64,000 nucleotides of DNA from Agapetus fuscipes (GCA_951799405.1 OX637363.1:9920001-9984000); one strand, 5' to 3'. Shown: positions 10,381-21,483, counted from the stretch's first letter. The notes: a model not told the origin generated them from the sequence alone. Numbers and translations are program-made.

Positions 10381-10959
10381 AAGCTTGGTTGCGGTTGTTT
10401 TTTTTTAACACAAAGACCACATAAGCCTCCGTACGGAGCACTTGCTTACTATTCGTAATTATTTCTTTTTTTCAACAACCTTAATCCTCCGTTGTTCCTA
10501 CCGCAAATTAATCCTCCTACGCCAGTGCGTCAAGCATTTAACCATTGACTTACGATATCTGTGGACTAGAAATAATTTTAACGAAAATATACATTAAATA
10601 TTTATTTCAACTTACTTTGGAAAATGGTCACTAGTAAGAAAGAGAAGAAAGAACTTCACAGTTGCATTTCCATGTGTACAAAAAAACTCGGGCGAATGTA
10701 AAAATGTTCGTAGCAAGTTGGTACTATTGTGAATTATAATGGCTGCCAGTTGACAGATAACACGCGTTATAATATTGTAATCGCTAAAATAGATGAATTT
10801 AAAGGAAAATGGTATTATTTTAAGATATTATGGCATGTGTTTTAATTGGTTGTCGAAACACAAAATGGATTTGAACAAAGTGGCCTTATTTCGTATGATT
10901 ACACCACTGCAACGTTTGACAGGATTGAGACAAATGTTGGCTATGGTATGTATCTCTAA

Positions 10960-11203
10960 ATCTAAGTTGCAAAGATATGTATCATTTGAGATTCATATTA
11001 AATGCATTCCCACAAGCAGACACGCATAATTTCACGCTCACACGTGCCGCATGTGGACCTACAATATAAAAACCCAATCTCAAATGAACATAAGCCCTGC
11101 AACTCTTGCCGTCCTTCCCTGAAAAAGGGGTGACATTGGCAAAGTGAACCATTTTTTACAGTATGAGTGGTCAGCCTCATACCAACCTATAAGTCAAGGA
11201 ATC
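10960..11203 (-). repeat. LINE-G 3' UTR copy
   Basis: Full 3' UTR on the minus strand. It ends sharply at CCTATAAGTCAAGGAAT, the common 5' truncation point. Confidence 0.75.
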
Positions 11204-11367
11204 ACCATGCTTATTGTATTTGTTATTCTATTATGTCTATAAAAGGTTATCCTGTATATAACCGGTTAAAACTAGACTAGGTATTAAAAATATGTGCAAT
11301 GCAGTAAGTAAGTTTCTGCTCCTCTATGTTGTTACTTAATGCATTTAACATTTCATGCAAACTCATT

Positions 11368-11860
11368 TTTTTTTTTTTTAAGAAAGCCTTTGCGGGAGAC
11401 TCCCTAGATTCGAGAGACTCTAAGGGTCTATGACACTTGTTATAGTGCCGCAGAGGTGTAGGTGATGTGGCAGTTGTCCATGTCCGGTTGCAGGGCCGTT
11501 AGCTGCGCAGCGCTGTGGTGTGTGTGGCGTTGCTTTGTTTTGAGACACTGAGAGGAAAGGGCGATTGATATTGGATTTGAAAAGGGCAAGGTTAAATTGG
11601 GATGGAAACACAGATACCGGTAACTCATTCCATAAGCGGGCAGTTTGGCAGAGGAATGAGTCGTGAAAACACCAAGTTCTCATAGTTTTGATATCGACTG
11701 CAAACGGTAGAATGTGAGCCGTTCTACGAGTTGCCCTTGTTGTGACGAGAGGAGGGGGTAAAATGTGAGGAGAAATAAAGCGTTTACTAAAAATTTACGG
11801 AAGTAAAATGCCTCCTGTTGACAGTGTTTCAGCTTCCATACATCTTTCAGTGAACGCCTT
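11368..11860 (-). pseudogene. LINE-A ORF2 C-terminus and 3' end
   Basis: The minus strand encodes SPHILPPPLVTTRATRRTAH and FCQTARLWNELPVSVFPSQF, ending HLHLCGTITSVIDP and a stop. GGAGTCTCCCGCAAAGGC and an A-run follow. The TARLWNELP block is a common C-terminal feature of CR1/Jockey-type LINEs. Its last ~85 bases equal SINE-Q tail A. Confidence 0.7.
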
Positions 11861-11965
11861 AGCTGAGTTTGAACGTCATACTGTATACTTGAGGGATAAA
11901 TTAATTAATCCTTTTGAATAACTTACGGTTGAAGCTTTTATAGAAGCCCTTTTATACGCGGAGAG

Positions 11966-12416
11966 ATTACAGTCAACGCAACTAAGCTACACATATAGTG
12001 AGACTTCTTGCCTGCGTTATCCCCGAAGGGGTCGCATGTGGCGATTCGGGACCTTTTAATTTTTACGGGTAAGGGGGCCGGCCTCACACCAACCACCTTC
12101 AGTTGAAGTGAGGGGATCGAACCCTTGCTTTCGGTATGGAATGCAAGCATTCTACCAATTGAGCTATCGACCTTTTTACGAGCTAGGTCGTCGTCGCTAC
12201 AAAGCGCAAATTCTCAAGCAAGACCCAGTTGCTGTAAGGCTAGATGGACCTTTGGTGACCGGTCATTGGTAAAGGTTTATGAATTTTTCAACCCAGCGAA
12301 GAGCGAATTTGAAAACATAAATGCTATATTTTTTGTTCTCCGCCGGGATTCGAACCAACAACCTTTCATTCAGAGTCCGTGTTACCACTGTTACCACTGA
12401 ACTACGGACCGGTCTC
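11966..12416 (-). mobile_element. Dimeric SINE (SINE-Q + S2)
   Basis: Minus-strand order: SINE-Q head, body, second tRNA-like head (GGTCGATAGCTCAATTGGTA), shortened S2 body, and tail ending TAGCTTAGTTGCGTTG. The S2 part lacks the CTCAGCCTTCACAAG section present at 35551. Confidence 0.8.
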
Positions 12417-12544
12417 CACTACGTACTCGTAATTAGAACATAGAATATAGTGGGCTCGATTCCTTGCCGAGCACATAATATAAAAAAATATATAATCTTT
12501 AAAAAATATTATTTGTGATTTAAAAAAAATGTAACTTGTTGTAT

Positions 12545-12775
12545 TAATTCCTTGACTTATAGGTAGAAAATGGTCCACTTTACCAATGTCACCCCTGTTT
12601 CAGGGAAGGACTGCAAGAGTTGCAAGGTGTATGTCCATTTGAGTTTTGGGTTTTTATATTGTAGGTTCACATGCTTATATAACTTATATAAAATGTTTGC
12701 TTGTGAAAATGCATAAATAATGTGAATCCCCAATGTTACATATCTTTGCAACTTAGATTATATTAGATTAGATAG
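12545..12775 (+). repeat. LINE-G 3' UTR copy
   Basis: From TTCCTTGACTTATAGG to the tail CAACTTAGATTATATTAGAT. It lacks the GGTATGAGGCTGACC section near its 5' side. Confidence 0.7.
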
Positions 12776-13085
12776 ACAGTCTTTATCTGGCATTCGCTGC
12801 TGTTGCCTAAGCTTCTCCAGTTTCCTGTATTTGCCTACACAATAATCCATCAAATCCGGCCTTCACGCTACACCGCATTTCACGTTTTAATTCCTCTAAT
12901 ATTCATCGCAGCTTTTTCAGGAGTCCCCTTCCCCTCTCTTCCCTTTCCGCGCAGCCCCCTCCTGAAAACCCTCCTACCCCAAACGGGCTCTGAACGACCT
13001 TGAAGCCTTAAGGATAGCGCTTGTCAAACTTGTGAATATTAAATGTGTACCGCAAAAAAAAAGGTCTTTATAATTACGATGTTGG

Positions 13086-13185
13086 ATTAAGCATTTAAAT
13101 AATGGTAGGTAAATTCAATACTTAAATAATGTATGTAGGGGACTTTGAATATTGTAGGTAAATTCAATTAAAATAATGTATAATA
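13086..13185. repeat. Minisatellite, ~49-bp unit
   Basis: Units share GTAGGTAAATTCAATACTTA and ATGTAGGGGACTTTGAATAT. Two units lie here, and the same array continues beyond the SINE at 13833-13945. Confidence 0.65.
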
Positions 13186-13832
13186 ACAATAATAATATTA
13201 GGATGATTTATTTGGTGAGCGCTGTTTTTGTGTGTATCACACCTCAAGAGCCCTCTGCGAGCTTGGTCGTCGCTGTAGAAAGCGCCCATTCTCAAGCAAG
13301 ACCCAGTTGTTGTAAGGTTGGATGGACCTTTCAGTGACCGGTCTTTGGTAAAGNNNNNNNNNNNNNNNNNNNNNNNNNNNNNNNNNNNNNNNNNNNNNNN
13401 NNNNNNNNNNNNNNNNNNNNNNNNNNNNNNNNNNNNNNNNNNNNNNNNNNNNNNNNNNNNNNNNNNNNNNNNNNNNNNNNNNNNNNNNNNNNNNNNNNNN
13501 NNNNNNNNNNNNNNNNNNNNNNNNNNNNNNNNNNNNNNNNNNNNNNNNNNNNNAGTTGTTGTAAGGTTGGATGGACCTTTCAGTGACCGGTCTTTGGTAA
13601 AGGTTTATGATTTTTTCAACTCAGCGAAGAGCACATTCGAAATATAAATGGTATAGTTTTTGTGCTCCGCCGGGATCCGAATCCACAACCGTCCATTTAC
13701 GAGTCTGAAGTGCTGCCACTGGACTACGGACCGGTCCAAGATGCCAACGACACGCGGTGTACCTGAGCGGTAACCCATCCAAGTACTATCCGCGCCCAAT
13801 GTTGCTTAACTTTGGTGATCTATGGTATTCGG
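13186..13832 (-). mobile_element. 5S-tRNA hybrid SINE, disrupted by assembly gap
   Basis: Minus-strand order: 5S-derived module (about 13736-13823, with GTTAAGCAACATTGGGCGCG and GGATGGGTTACCGCTCAGG), tRNA-like head, body, and tail B ending AATATTATTATT. The 5S 5' part is lost. A 200-N gap interrupts the body. Confidence 0.75.
13354..13553. other. Assembly gap (200 N)
   Basis: Exactly 200 N. The 49 bases before it (13305-13353) are repeated exactly after it (13554-13602). Confidence 0.98.
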
Positions 13833-13945
13833 TATGTAGGGGAATTTGAATATGGTAGGTAAATTCAATACTTAAATAATGTATGTAGGGGAATTTGAAT
13901 ATTGTAGGTAAATTCAATACTAAAATAATCTTTGTAGGGGAATTT
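13833..13945. repeat. Minisatellite, ~49-bp unit, second block
   Basis: About 2.3 units of the repeat seen at 13086, with GTATGTAGGGGAATTTGAAT as the clearest landmark. Confidence 0.7.
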
Positions 13946-14197
13946 GGATTAGTCAATTTCAACCCTAACCAATGTCTATGGCGTTGTTATTACATATATT
14001 TTGATGGGTAGAAAGTCATGATATAGAAGTGCGAGTGAGCAAGCAAATTCGTCCTCTTGCTAAATCAAATTCCTCTCGAGTAGATTGATTCAATAGTCTG
14101 TAACTTTCTGAAATAAGAGTGCTGCGTCATCAACCAAGAAACAAGTATTTTTAATTGAAGCCCAATCCGAAATCACCAGCGAGCATCGGAATCTTGT

Positions 14198-14289
14198 AAT
14201 CTAATCTAAGTTGCAAATACATGTAACATTGGGGATTCATATTATATGCATTTTCACAAGCAGACACGTAGGTACAAGTTCGCGCTTAA

Positions 14290-14290
<1 letters not shown>
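14198..14290 (-). repeat. LINE-G terminal fragment
   Basis: Tail TAATCTAATCTAAGTTGCAA and the CACAAGCAGACACG landmark, then broken by an AT microsatellite. Confidence 0.6.

Positions 14291-14335
<45 letters not shown>
14291..14335. repeat. (AT)n microsatellite
   Basis: About 45 bases of uninterrupted AT repeat directly before the hairpin at 14336. A second AT run lies at 14477-14501. Confidence 0.95.
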
Positions 14336-14339
<4 letters not shown>

Positions 14340-14442
14340 ATAGGTTTTCGGGTAATCCGTTAATTTGCTATTTTATAGCCGACGTTTCGGATCGGTATCA
14401 CGATCCTTCATCAATTAACGGATTACCCGAAAACCTATCAAC
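14336..14442 (-). ncRNA. Hammerhead-like hairpin, probably a Penelope-like element relic
   Basis: A perfect 29-bp inverted repeat (14336-14364 and 14414-14442) encloses 49 bases. On the minus strand the interior reads TTGATGA, a GGATC/GATCC helix, then GAAACGTC. That order matches the hammerhead core (CUGANGA, helix II, GAAA, NUH), but the first core base is U instead of C. Penelope-like elements are known to carry such ribozymes in their terminal repeats. No reverse transcriptase is nearby. Confidence 0.45.
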
Positions 14443-14502
14443 ATGTATAATATCCGTGAAAACTTAAAATTAAACATATATATATATATATATATATATA
14501 TT

Positions 14503-14560
14503 ACCTGATGATGATTAATGTGTATTCGAAAACGTTTGTGTCCAAATAATTAAATAATCA
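14503..14560 (+). ncRNA. Hammerhead-like core fragment
   Basis: CTGATGA (14505-14511) is followed after 16 bases by GAAAAC (14528-14533) and GTTTG. It shares CCTGANGATG and CGAAAACGTT with the element at 43117, but helix II is poorly formed here. Confidence 0.3.
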
Positions 14561-14614
14561 AGAGTGAAAATAAAACAGTGTTTGAATAACTAAAGATAAA
14601 AATACATGCATTGA

Positions 14615-15106
14615 CCGGTCCGTAGTTTAGTGGAAACACTTCGGACTCTGAATGGAAGGTTGTGGGTTCGAATCCTGGCGGAGCACAAAACATATACCAT
14701 TTATATTTCAAATTTGCTCTTCGCTGGGTTGAAAAATTCATAAACCTTTACCAATGACCGGCCACCAAAGGTCCATCCAGCCTTACAGCAACTGGGTCTT
14801 GCTTGAGAATTGGCGCTTTGTAGCGACGACGACCAAGCTCGTAAAAAGGTCGATAGCTCAATTGGTAGAATGCTTGCATTCCATGCCGAGAGCAAGGGTT
14901 CGATCTCAAGGTTTACTCAGCTTTCACAAAAAATGAGAACCAGCCCCCCAGGGAGCTGGGAAACCTCCACTTCAACTGAAAGTGGTTGGTGTGAGGCCGG
15001 CCCCCTTACCCGTAAAAATAAATAGGTCCTGAATCACTACATGCGACCCCTTCGGGGATAACGCAGCAAGAAGTTACACTATATGTGTAGCTTAGTTGCG
15101 TTTGAG
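14615..15106 (+). mobile_element. Dimeric SINE (SINE-Q + S2)
   Basis: SINE-Q head with box B GGGTTCGAATCCTGGCGGAG, body to GACCAAGCTCGTAAAAAGG, then the S2 head (GATAGCTCAATTGGTAGAAT, box B GGGTTCGATCTC). The S2 body and the tail AGCTTAGTTGCGTT follow. Two Pol III promoters lie in one unit. The same junction recurs at five other loci, so it moves as a dimer. Confidence 0.85.
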
Positions 15107-15109
15107 TTT

Positions 15110-15408
15110 TTACGAACTTATGAGCTCGATTACGTGGCTTGCTTATGTGTGCGTGTCTACTGTGAGTTTGAATGTGTGCATGTGCCCAGGCACGTAGTTG
15201 TAACTAGAATAATATTGAACAAAACAGAAGTGTGTGGTTCACTATAAAAGGGTCCGGTATATGCGAGAGGCGTCTGTGTAGACGCTATATATTTGAACCG
15301 CAATTGTGTGAGAGACCAGAGTCGATTGAAACACTGAGCCGTGAAGTCGATACACCAAGAGCTAAAAATCTGTACATTGTAAGCCGACATCGTTAATGAA
15401 AATAAATT
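15110..15408 (+). mobile_element. LTR-like sequence, 5' portion split by a LINE
   Basis: A TATA-like ACTATAAAAGGGTCC (about 15241) is followed by a transcribed-looking stretch and AATAAA. After the LINE insertion it may continue at 16574-16620, ending AATCATAACA, like the LTR ends at 6089 and 39330. The 5' edge is not defined. Confidence 0.4.
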
Positions 15409-16573
15409 AAATCTAAATTTAAACGTATTTATTCATCAACAAAATAAATGTAATAAAACGAATTGTAATCTAACCTGCTCAATACTAAAGCAAACAGATA
15501 CTACAAGATATTTAGGCGTTGACATAGATAGTAAATTAAAATGGAAAGAACATACTAGTAAACTGATAAAACGAATCAGAAAGTGCATATACATATTTAT
15601 AAGACTTAGAAATATACTCGGAATAGATAACTTAAGAAGAGTCTACTACGCAATTGTGCAATCTATATTACAGTACGGCATTATAGGATGGGGAGGGTCA
15701 TACTTAAACACATTAAACCCTGTAAAAATAATTCAAAAAATAATCATTAAGATAATATTAAAAAAACCATCGAATTACCCGACTGAATTAGTATTTAAAA
15801 TATTTAAAGTTCCCTCAGTAGATATCATTTTTAAAAAAAACGCCATATTGCAAATATTAAAGGAAAAACAACAATTAAAATTAGAAACAAATCATTCAAC
15901 AAGATACAAACATAACCTCAAAATGTCAAAATTTGACACAAAACATTATCAAAATAGCTTCATTTATGTTGGTGTAACAAACTTTAATAAATTACCGACT
16001 GAACTAAAAAATATAAAAGATTATCATGTATTTAAAAATAAACTTAAAAAACATTTCGAAAAATATTAGATTTGTATACCAATTGATATTATTGCATGTG
16101 CCTTGTATTGTTTTTTTGTCATTAGTAGACCTCTATAAATCATTATGTATGTATGTTTTTATTTTATTATACTTTGGTACCTACTTGCCTATATTATCTA
16201 TGTTTATATATTTGCTTTTGTTTATTATACAGTTTTTTCTTATTTTAATTTGATTTCTCCACATATCAGATCTCTTCACACTGAAAATACACATCATAAG
16301 TATTTGACTTAAGTGTATGAAGTAACTTAAATAAATTTCTAGTTTATAATTTAAATATATTAAATAACTGAAATAAATTTGTTATTACTATTGACTAAAT
16401 TAATTGTGAATCCCTCACCACACACAAGAGCTTTGACTCTTTTTGGTGAGGTATAGCATATAAAACAAATGAATATTATGTAATAGAAATAAGTTTGAAA
16501 AATGTAATGTATGTACTTAAAATGTCTTATATTAAATAAATAAAAAAAAAAAATAAAAAAAAAAAAATCTTGT
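15409..16573 (+). pseudogene. 5'-truncated LINE: reverse transcriptase C-terminus and 3' UTR
   Basis: An open frame runs from about 15422 to the stop at 16067-16069. It includes TTRYLGVDIDSKLKWKEH, LRRVYYAIVQSILQYGIIGW and VTNFNKLPTELKNIKDYHVF. LGV..D..L.W..H is the domain after the RT palm, and YG.I.WGG is typical of Jockey/I-type LINEs. The 3' UTR ends in an A-rich tail (16540-16567). AAAATAAATT occurs at both edges (15399-15408, 16574-16583) and may be the target duplication. Endonuclease and catalytic RT are absent. Confidence 0.7.
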
Positions 16574-16620
16574 AAAATAAATTGCAGTTTGATTTAATGG
16601 GCCCAACTAAAATCATAACA
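16574..16620 (+). mobile_element. Possible LTR 3' end
   Basis: AATGGGCCCAACTAAAATC then ATAACA resembles the GGAACCCTAAAATCGTAACA terminus of the solo LTR at 6089. Confidence 0.35.
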
Positions 16621-16684
16621 ATATATAGGTACTTACTGGAGTGATATTTTCCGGGATCTGTTGCCTTGGTCGGTGGGCACTGGA

Positions 16685-16722
16685 GCTTCCGGACGTTTCG
16701 CCCATTTCTAAGAAATGGGCTA
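16685..16722 (-). ncRNA. Hairpin next to GAAACGTC, hammerhead-like remnant
   Basis: GCCCATTTC and GAAATGGGC (16700-16720) form a perfect 9-bp stem. On the minus strand GAAACGTC follows at once. The expected CUGANGA is replaced by TTGAATTA, so the core is degenerate. Confidence 0.3.
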
Positions 16723-17363
16723 ATTCAAATGGGTAAAACATAGTTTTCATTCACTTTTTAATAAATCCACCCTAAAAAATATATATTACATATCTTAGTT
16801 TGTCAAAGCGTGGGCTCAACGGACGACTAAGATGTCTAAGAATAGCACTGTTAGAGTATGGGGTTCGCATAGAGTTCAGGATACGCAGTACAAGTACCAG
16901 TGGCGAAGGGTACCATACAAGCCGGTTCCTATCGGCTTCTCTTTTAATATGATGTAACAAAGTAGTTAAAAAATATAGGCACAAAGTAAAAAAATACATT
17001 TAAAACCAAAGAAACAATACGTATTTTTTTCCTATTGAAACCATGCTGTCTACTTTATTTGGCTTGTATGGCACCCTTCGCCACTGACAAGTACAGAATT
17101 CAGGCTACGAGCGGTCGTCTCCTGAGCATAGAAACGTGTTCAGACTATTAGGAACTTCCATCCACCAGTACGTGAAGCAGTTTTGTATTCTCCGAATGTC
17201 CCACTAATTGGCAACCAATACGCGGCATGCTTTCCGTAATACGTCTTTTATAAGAGAACATATTATGTACGTAGTTCTAAAACATTGAAAAAACTTAAAT
17301 AAGCCAGTAAATTTATGTACTTACAATTCAGGTATACAATAGTTTAACTTTTCAAATTTTTTT

Positions 17364-17755
17364 GGCGGTTGATCTGTAATGCTGGCGGTTAAAGCTGAGG
17401 CTTGTAAATTTAAAAAATATGTGTTGTAGTTTTTTAATTTTTTACTGTTTAATTGCTTAGAATTTATTTGTTTTATATATTTGATTGTATTAATTGCTTG
17501 TACTCCTTGACTGATAGGTTGGTATGCGGCTGACCACTCATACTGTAAAAAATGGTTCACTTTGCCAATGTCACCCCTGCTTCAGGGAAGGTCGGCAAGA
17601 GTTGCAGGGCTTATGTTCATTTGAGATTGGGGTTTTTATATTGTAGGTCCACATGCAGCATGTGTAAGCGCGAAATTATGCATGTCTGCTTGTGGGAATG
17701 CATTTAATATGAATCTCAAATGATACATATCTTTGCAGCTTACATTTTGATTTAG
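17364..17755 (+). repeat. LINE-G 3' end
   Basis: It starts in the last ORF2 bases (GGCGGTTGATCTGTAATGC) and runs through the whole 3' UTR to TTGCAGCTTACATTTTGATT. Confidence 0.75.
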
Positions 17756-17861
17756 ATACATTGTTGAGTTCCATATTGAATATTTGATTAAAAAAAAGAA
17801 ATTGATGAATTTTTTATAGAAAAATTTGTTTTATTCCAATGATTTTAATGAGTATTCTAAT

Positions 17862-18125
17862 CTAGTCTATTCCAAGTTGCAAATATATGTAACATTAAAG
17901 ATTCACGTTATATGCACTTTCACAAACAGACATGCACAATTTAGTTCGCGCTTAAACATGCCGCATGTGGTCCTACAATATAAAAACCCGAATCTCACAT
18001 GGACATACACCCTGCAACTTTTGCCGACCTTCCCTGAAAACAGGGGTGAAATTGGCAAAGTGAACCATTTTCTACAGCATTGGGTGGTCAGCCGCATACC
18101 AACCTATAAGTCAAGGAACATACAC
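17862..18125 (-). repeat. LINE-G 3' UTR copy
   Basis: Reverse-strand copy from CAAGTTGCAAATATATGTAA to AACCTATAAGTCAAGGAAC. Confidence 0.75.
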
Positions 18126-18154
18126 AACAAATTACATTTTTAAAAGCATTTTAG

Positions 18155-18312
18155 TAGCATGTCCATTTGAGATTTGGGTTTTTATGTTGTAGGTTCAAAT
18201 GAACAGCATGTGCAAACGAGAACTTGTACGCGTTTGCTAGTGAAAATGGATATAATGTGAAACACCAATTTAACATATCTTTGCAACTTAGATTAGATTA
18301 TATAAGATCAGC
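18155..18312 (+). repeat. LINE-G terminal half
   Basis: Starts at TGTCCATTTGAGATTTGGG and ends TTGCAACTTAGATTAGATTA. Together with 17862 it forms an inverted pair. Confidence 0.7.
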
Positions 18313-18514
18313 ACTGGATTAGTATCCACTCTGCTATGCCATATAGAGCACGATTGAAGTAATGTAGCATCTTACCATTTATTTATTTATTTTTATTTTT
18401 ATTACGGAGAAAAAGCAGATACAGACACAATAACAAAAAAAAAAAAAAATGTAAACATAAACAGTAGAGTGCCTTAATCCTAAAAAAATCCCACAAATAT
18501 GTAAAAAAAATAAA

Positions 18515-18755
18515 GTATCTGTATGTATCATTTGAGATTCACGTCAAATGCATTCCCACAAGGAGACACGCATAATTTCACGCTCACACATACCGCATGT
18601 GGAACTACAATATTAAAACCCAATCTCAAATGAACATAAGCCCTGCAACTCTTGCCGACATTCCCGAAACAGGGGTGACATTGTCAAAGTTAACCATTTT
18701 TTACAGCATGGGTGGTCAACCGCATACCAACCTATAAGTCCAGGAACATACACGA
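18515..18755 (-). repeat. LINE-G 3' UTR copy
   Basis: Begins in CATTTGAGATTCACGTCAAA and ends AACCTATAAGTCCAGGAAC. Another short piece lies at 18785-18872. Confidence 0.7.
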
Positions 18756-19159
18756 GCCTATGAACCTATTTTTTTGCGTACTTCTTATTCCCCATTCTTC
18801 TTTGACAAAGTGAACCAATTTTCATAGGATGGGGTTTTTCAGCCTCATACCAACCTATTTGTCAAGGAACAAACTATTAAGCTTTTGCCCTTTCCATATA
18901 TATTTGGTGGTATTAATATACGTCCCAACATTAAATAAATCATTCTCTGGGAATCGAACTCACTCGAGAGTATGTAACCGAGACAAATGGTCACTATTAC
19001 CAGCTTACATGCTAGGGATGCCACGAATAGTTGTTATTGCGAATAGTCGAATACCGATTTATCGCCATTCCTCACATGCCGAATATTCGAATAACTCGCC
19101 AATATTATTCGAAACAAATAAAAGGAATATAAAAAATAGTTTATTAATTATAATTTCTA

Positions 19160-19490
19160 ATCTAATCTAATCTGTGTTGCAAAGATATGTTACATTGGAG
19201 ATTCACATTACATGCATTCTCACAACCAGACACGTACAAGTTGACATTGGTGACATTGGTGAACAGGGGTGACATTGGCAAAGTAAACCATTTTTACAGC
19301 ATGGGTGGTCAGCCACATACCTACCAACCTATAAGTCAAGGAACATACACGACAATTTTCATTTTGTTAATCAATAAATAAAAATATATATGGACATCAA
19401 AAACTAAAACATAAAATAAATTTCACTTTAATGAACCCTAGCCGCCAACATTACAGATCAACCGCCATTTCTTTCTGTCTTTATATACTT
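19160..19490 (-). repeat. LINE-G 3' end, interior deleted
   Basis: The tail TAATCTAATCTAATCTG is followed by a deletion joining ACACGTACAAGTTGACATTG to GGGGTGACATTGGCAAAG. It then runs to the ORF2 stop region (CCGCCAACATTACAGATCAA). Confidence 0.65.
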
Positions 19491-19562
19491 CTTTCATAAT
19501 GTACCATGTAAAATGATGCTTAGATAATAATTTATTCGGTATTCAGTAAATAACTAAATAAA

Positions 19563-19680
19563 TAGTCCGGTCGATAGCTGGATAGAGTGCTTGCATTCCA
19601 AGCCGAGAGCTCGGGTTTGAATCCCACCGAATGATTTCCCGTTCCGGTGTTTATTTCAAAACACAAAATAAAATACTTTT
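19563..19680 (+). repeat. S2 SINE, 5' part
   Basis: Head GGTCGATAGCTGGATAGAGT, box B GGGTTTGAATCCCACCG, then GATTTCCCGTTCCGGTG. The rest is missing. Confidence 0.6.
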
Positions 19681-19689
19681 CACATAATA

Positions 19690-20115
19690 TGCATATTATG
19701 TGAATCGTATAAGTTCGTGCTTAAACATGCCGCATGTGGACCTACAATATAAAAACCCAAATCTCAAATGAACATACACCCGGCAACTCTTGCCGACCTT
19801 CCCTGACGCAGGTGTGACATTGGCAAAGTGAACCATTATTTACAGTACGGGTGGTCAGCCTCAAACCAACCTATAAGTCAAGGAATACAAGCAATTAATT
19901 ACATCCAGTTATACAAACAAACAAAGTACAAACACTAGAAAAATCTACAAAACATCTATAAAAATGAAAATTGATTCTTGGCCTTAGCTGCCTACATTAC
20001 AGTTCAGCCGCCACTTTTTTCGGTCCTTACATAGTTCTTTCATTTCATCCAGATTCATAACGTTTTACATACAAGCTCTCCTTTTATTATGACTCTGGAT
20101 ATTCCATTCATATGA
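19690..20115 (-). pseudogene. LINE-G 3' end with ORF2 C-terminal codons
   Basis: 3' UTR (19690-19885), then the reverse complement of the CMKKVM...DEMKELCKDRKKW-type ORF2 end, up to GAATATCCAGAGTCATAATA. Confidence 0.7.
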
Positions 20116-20367
20116 TAGATATAATGCCGAATAACAGCGGACATCTCTAATGCATGCTTCTATAGTCCGCCCGCTCCTGTCAGGGACTAGGCCAAGGTCT
20201 TCAGGAGCATCCATCACTCGCTAGCAGGCTGGAAGGAAGGACCCAGAACAAAACGGCGGGAACTCAATGTAGCACTTACGGACGGCTGAAATTACAGACG
20301 GATCGAGAAGCTTTATGTGAAAAGAATTTAACCAGAGTATAAAATGCTCCACTATCGCGTAAATAGA

Positions 20368-20690
20368 TTGGTCCGTAGCTCAGTGGTAACACTGCGGACT
20401 CTGAATGGGAAGGTTGTGGGTTCGAATCCAGGCGGAGCAAAAAAAAATACCATTTATATTTTCAAATTTGCTCTTCGCTGGGTTAAAAAATTCATAAACC
20501 TTTACCAATGACCGGTCACCAAAGGTCCATCCAGCCTTACAGCAACTAAGTCTTGCTAGAGTATTGGCGCTTTGTAGCGACGACCAAGCTCGTACACCTC
20601 TGCGGCACTACAACAAGTGTCATAGACCCATAGAGTCTCTAGAATCTAAGGAGTCTCCCGCATAGGATTTCTTTAAAAAAAATGTATGGA
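20368..20690 (+). mobile_element. SINE-Q with tail A, near full length
   Basis: Head from GGTCCGTAGCTCAGTGGTAA with box B GGGTTCGAATCCAGGCGGAG, body, then tail A (ACCTCTGCGGCACTACAACA, CCGCATAGGATTTCTTT) and A-run. Confidence 0.85.
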
Positions 20691-20751
20691 AGTTTAATCA
20701 CTCAGAAGCGGCGCTGTTCTCATTGTATGTTTTTACCTTTTTTCATTTTCA

Positions 20752-21130
20752 ATCTAATCTAATCTGCAAAGATATGTAACATTGGGGATTCACATTATAT
20801 GCATTTTCACAAGCAGACACGTATGAGTTCGTTCTTAAACATGCCGCATGTGGACTTACAATATAAAACCCACATCTCAAAATAACATACACCCTGCAAC
20901 TCTTGCCGACCTTCCTCGGAACAAAATGAACCATTTTCTACTGCATGGGTGGCCAACCTATAAGTCAAGAAGCAAAGACAACAAATTACATTTTGGAAAT
21001 AAACAAATACAAATATGCACGAGTATAAACATCAAAAACAAATAAAAAATAAAAAATTGTAATTTAAAATTTTTGAAAATTTGGAAAAACCCTAGCCCTA
21101 CCCGCCAACATTACTGATCAATCGCCATTT
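20752..21130 (-). repeat. LINE-G 3' end
   Basis: Tail AATCTAATCTAATCTGC, 3' UTR, and the CCGCCAACATTACTGATCAA region at the ORF2 stop. Confidence 0.7.
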
Positions 21131-21445
21131 TATTCTGCTGCTGACTACGACAGTTTCAGGGGAGGCCTGAAGACACACCTTTTTTCTAAATTTTATGAAA
21201 TTTCTGAACAGTAGCTCTACTATAACTGTATAATTTGGAATTACTTTAATTGTATTTTTGTTTGTTTTTTTTAATTGATGTAGATATAATTTGATTTGAT
21301 GTTTTGTTTTCGTCAAGCGTTGGTGTAATTTATTGTACTTTTGATTTTATATTCTGTTGAATTTTTTTATTTGTCATTTTAATATTTGTTTTAACGTGTG
21401 AAGCGCCCTTGAGGTGATTGATCACAGTATGGCGCTAAAGAAATT
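21131..21445 (+). pseudogene. L2/CR1-like LINE 3' end
   Basis: The plus strand encodes YDSFRGGLKTHLFSKFYEIS then a stop. The end AGCGCCCTTGAGGTGATTG...TATGGCGCTA could pair GCGCC with GGCGC. Ends of this form (F..LKTHLF, stop, GCGCCCTTGAG hairpin) recur at 38690, 41296 and 63110. Confidence 0.6.
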
Positions 21446-21483
21446 GTCCAATTTTATTATTCTATTTTTATTTTATTCATTTT

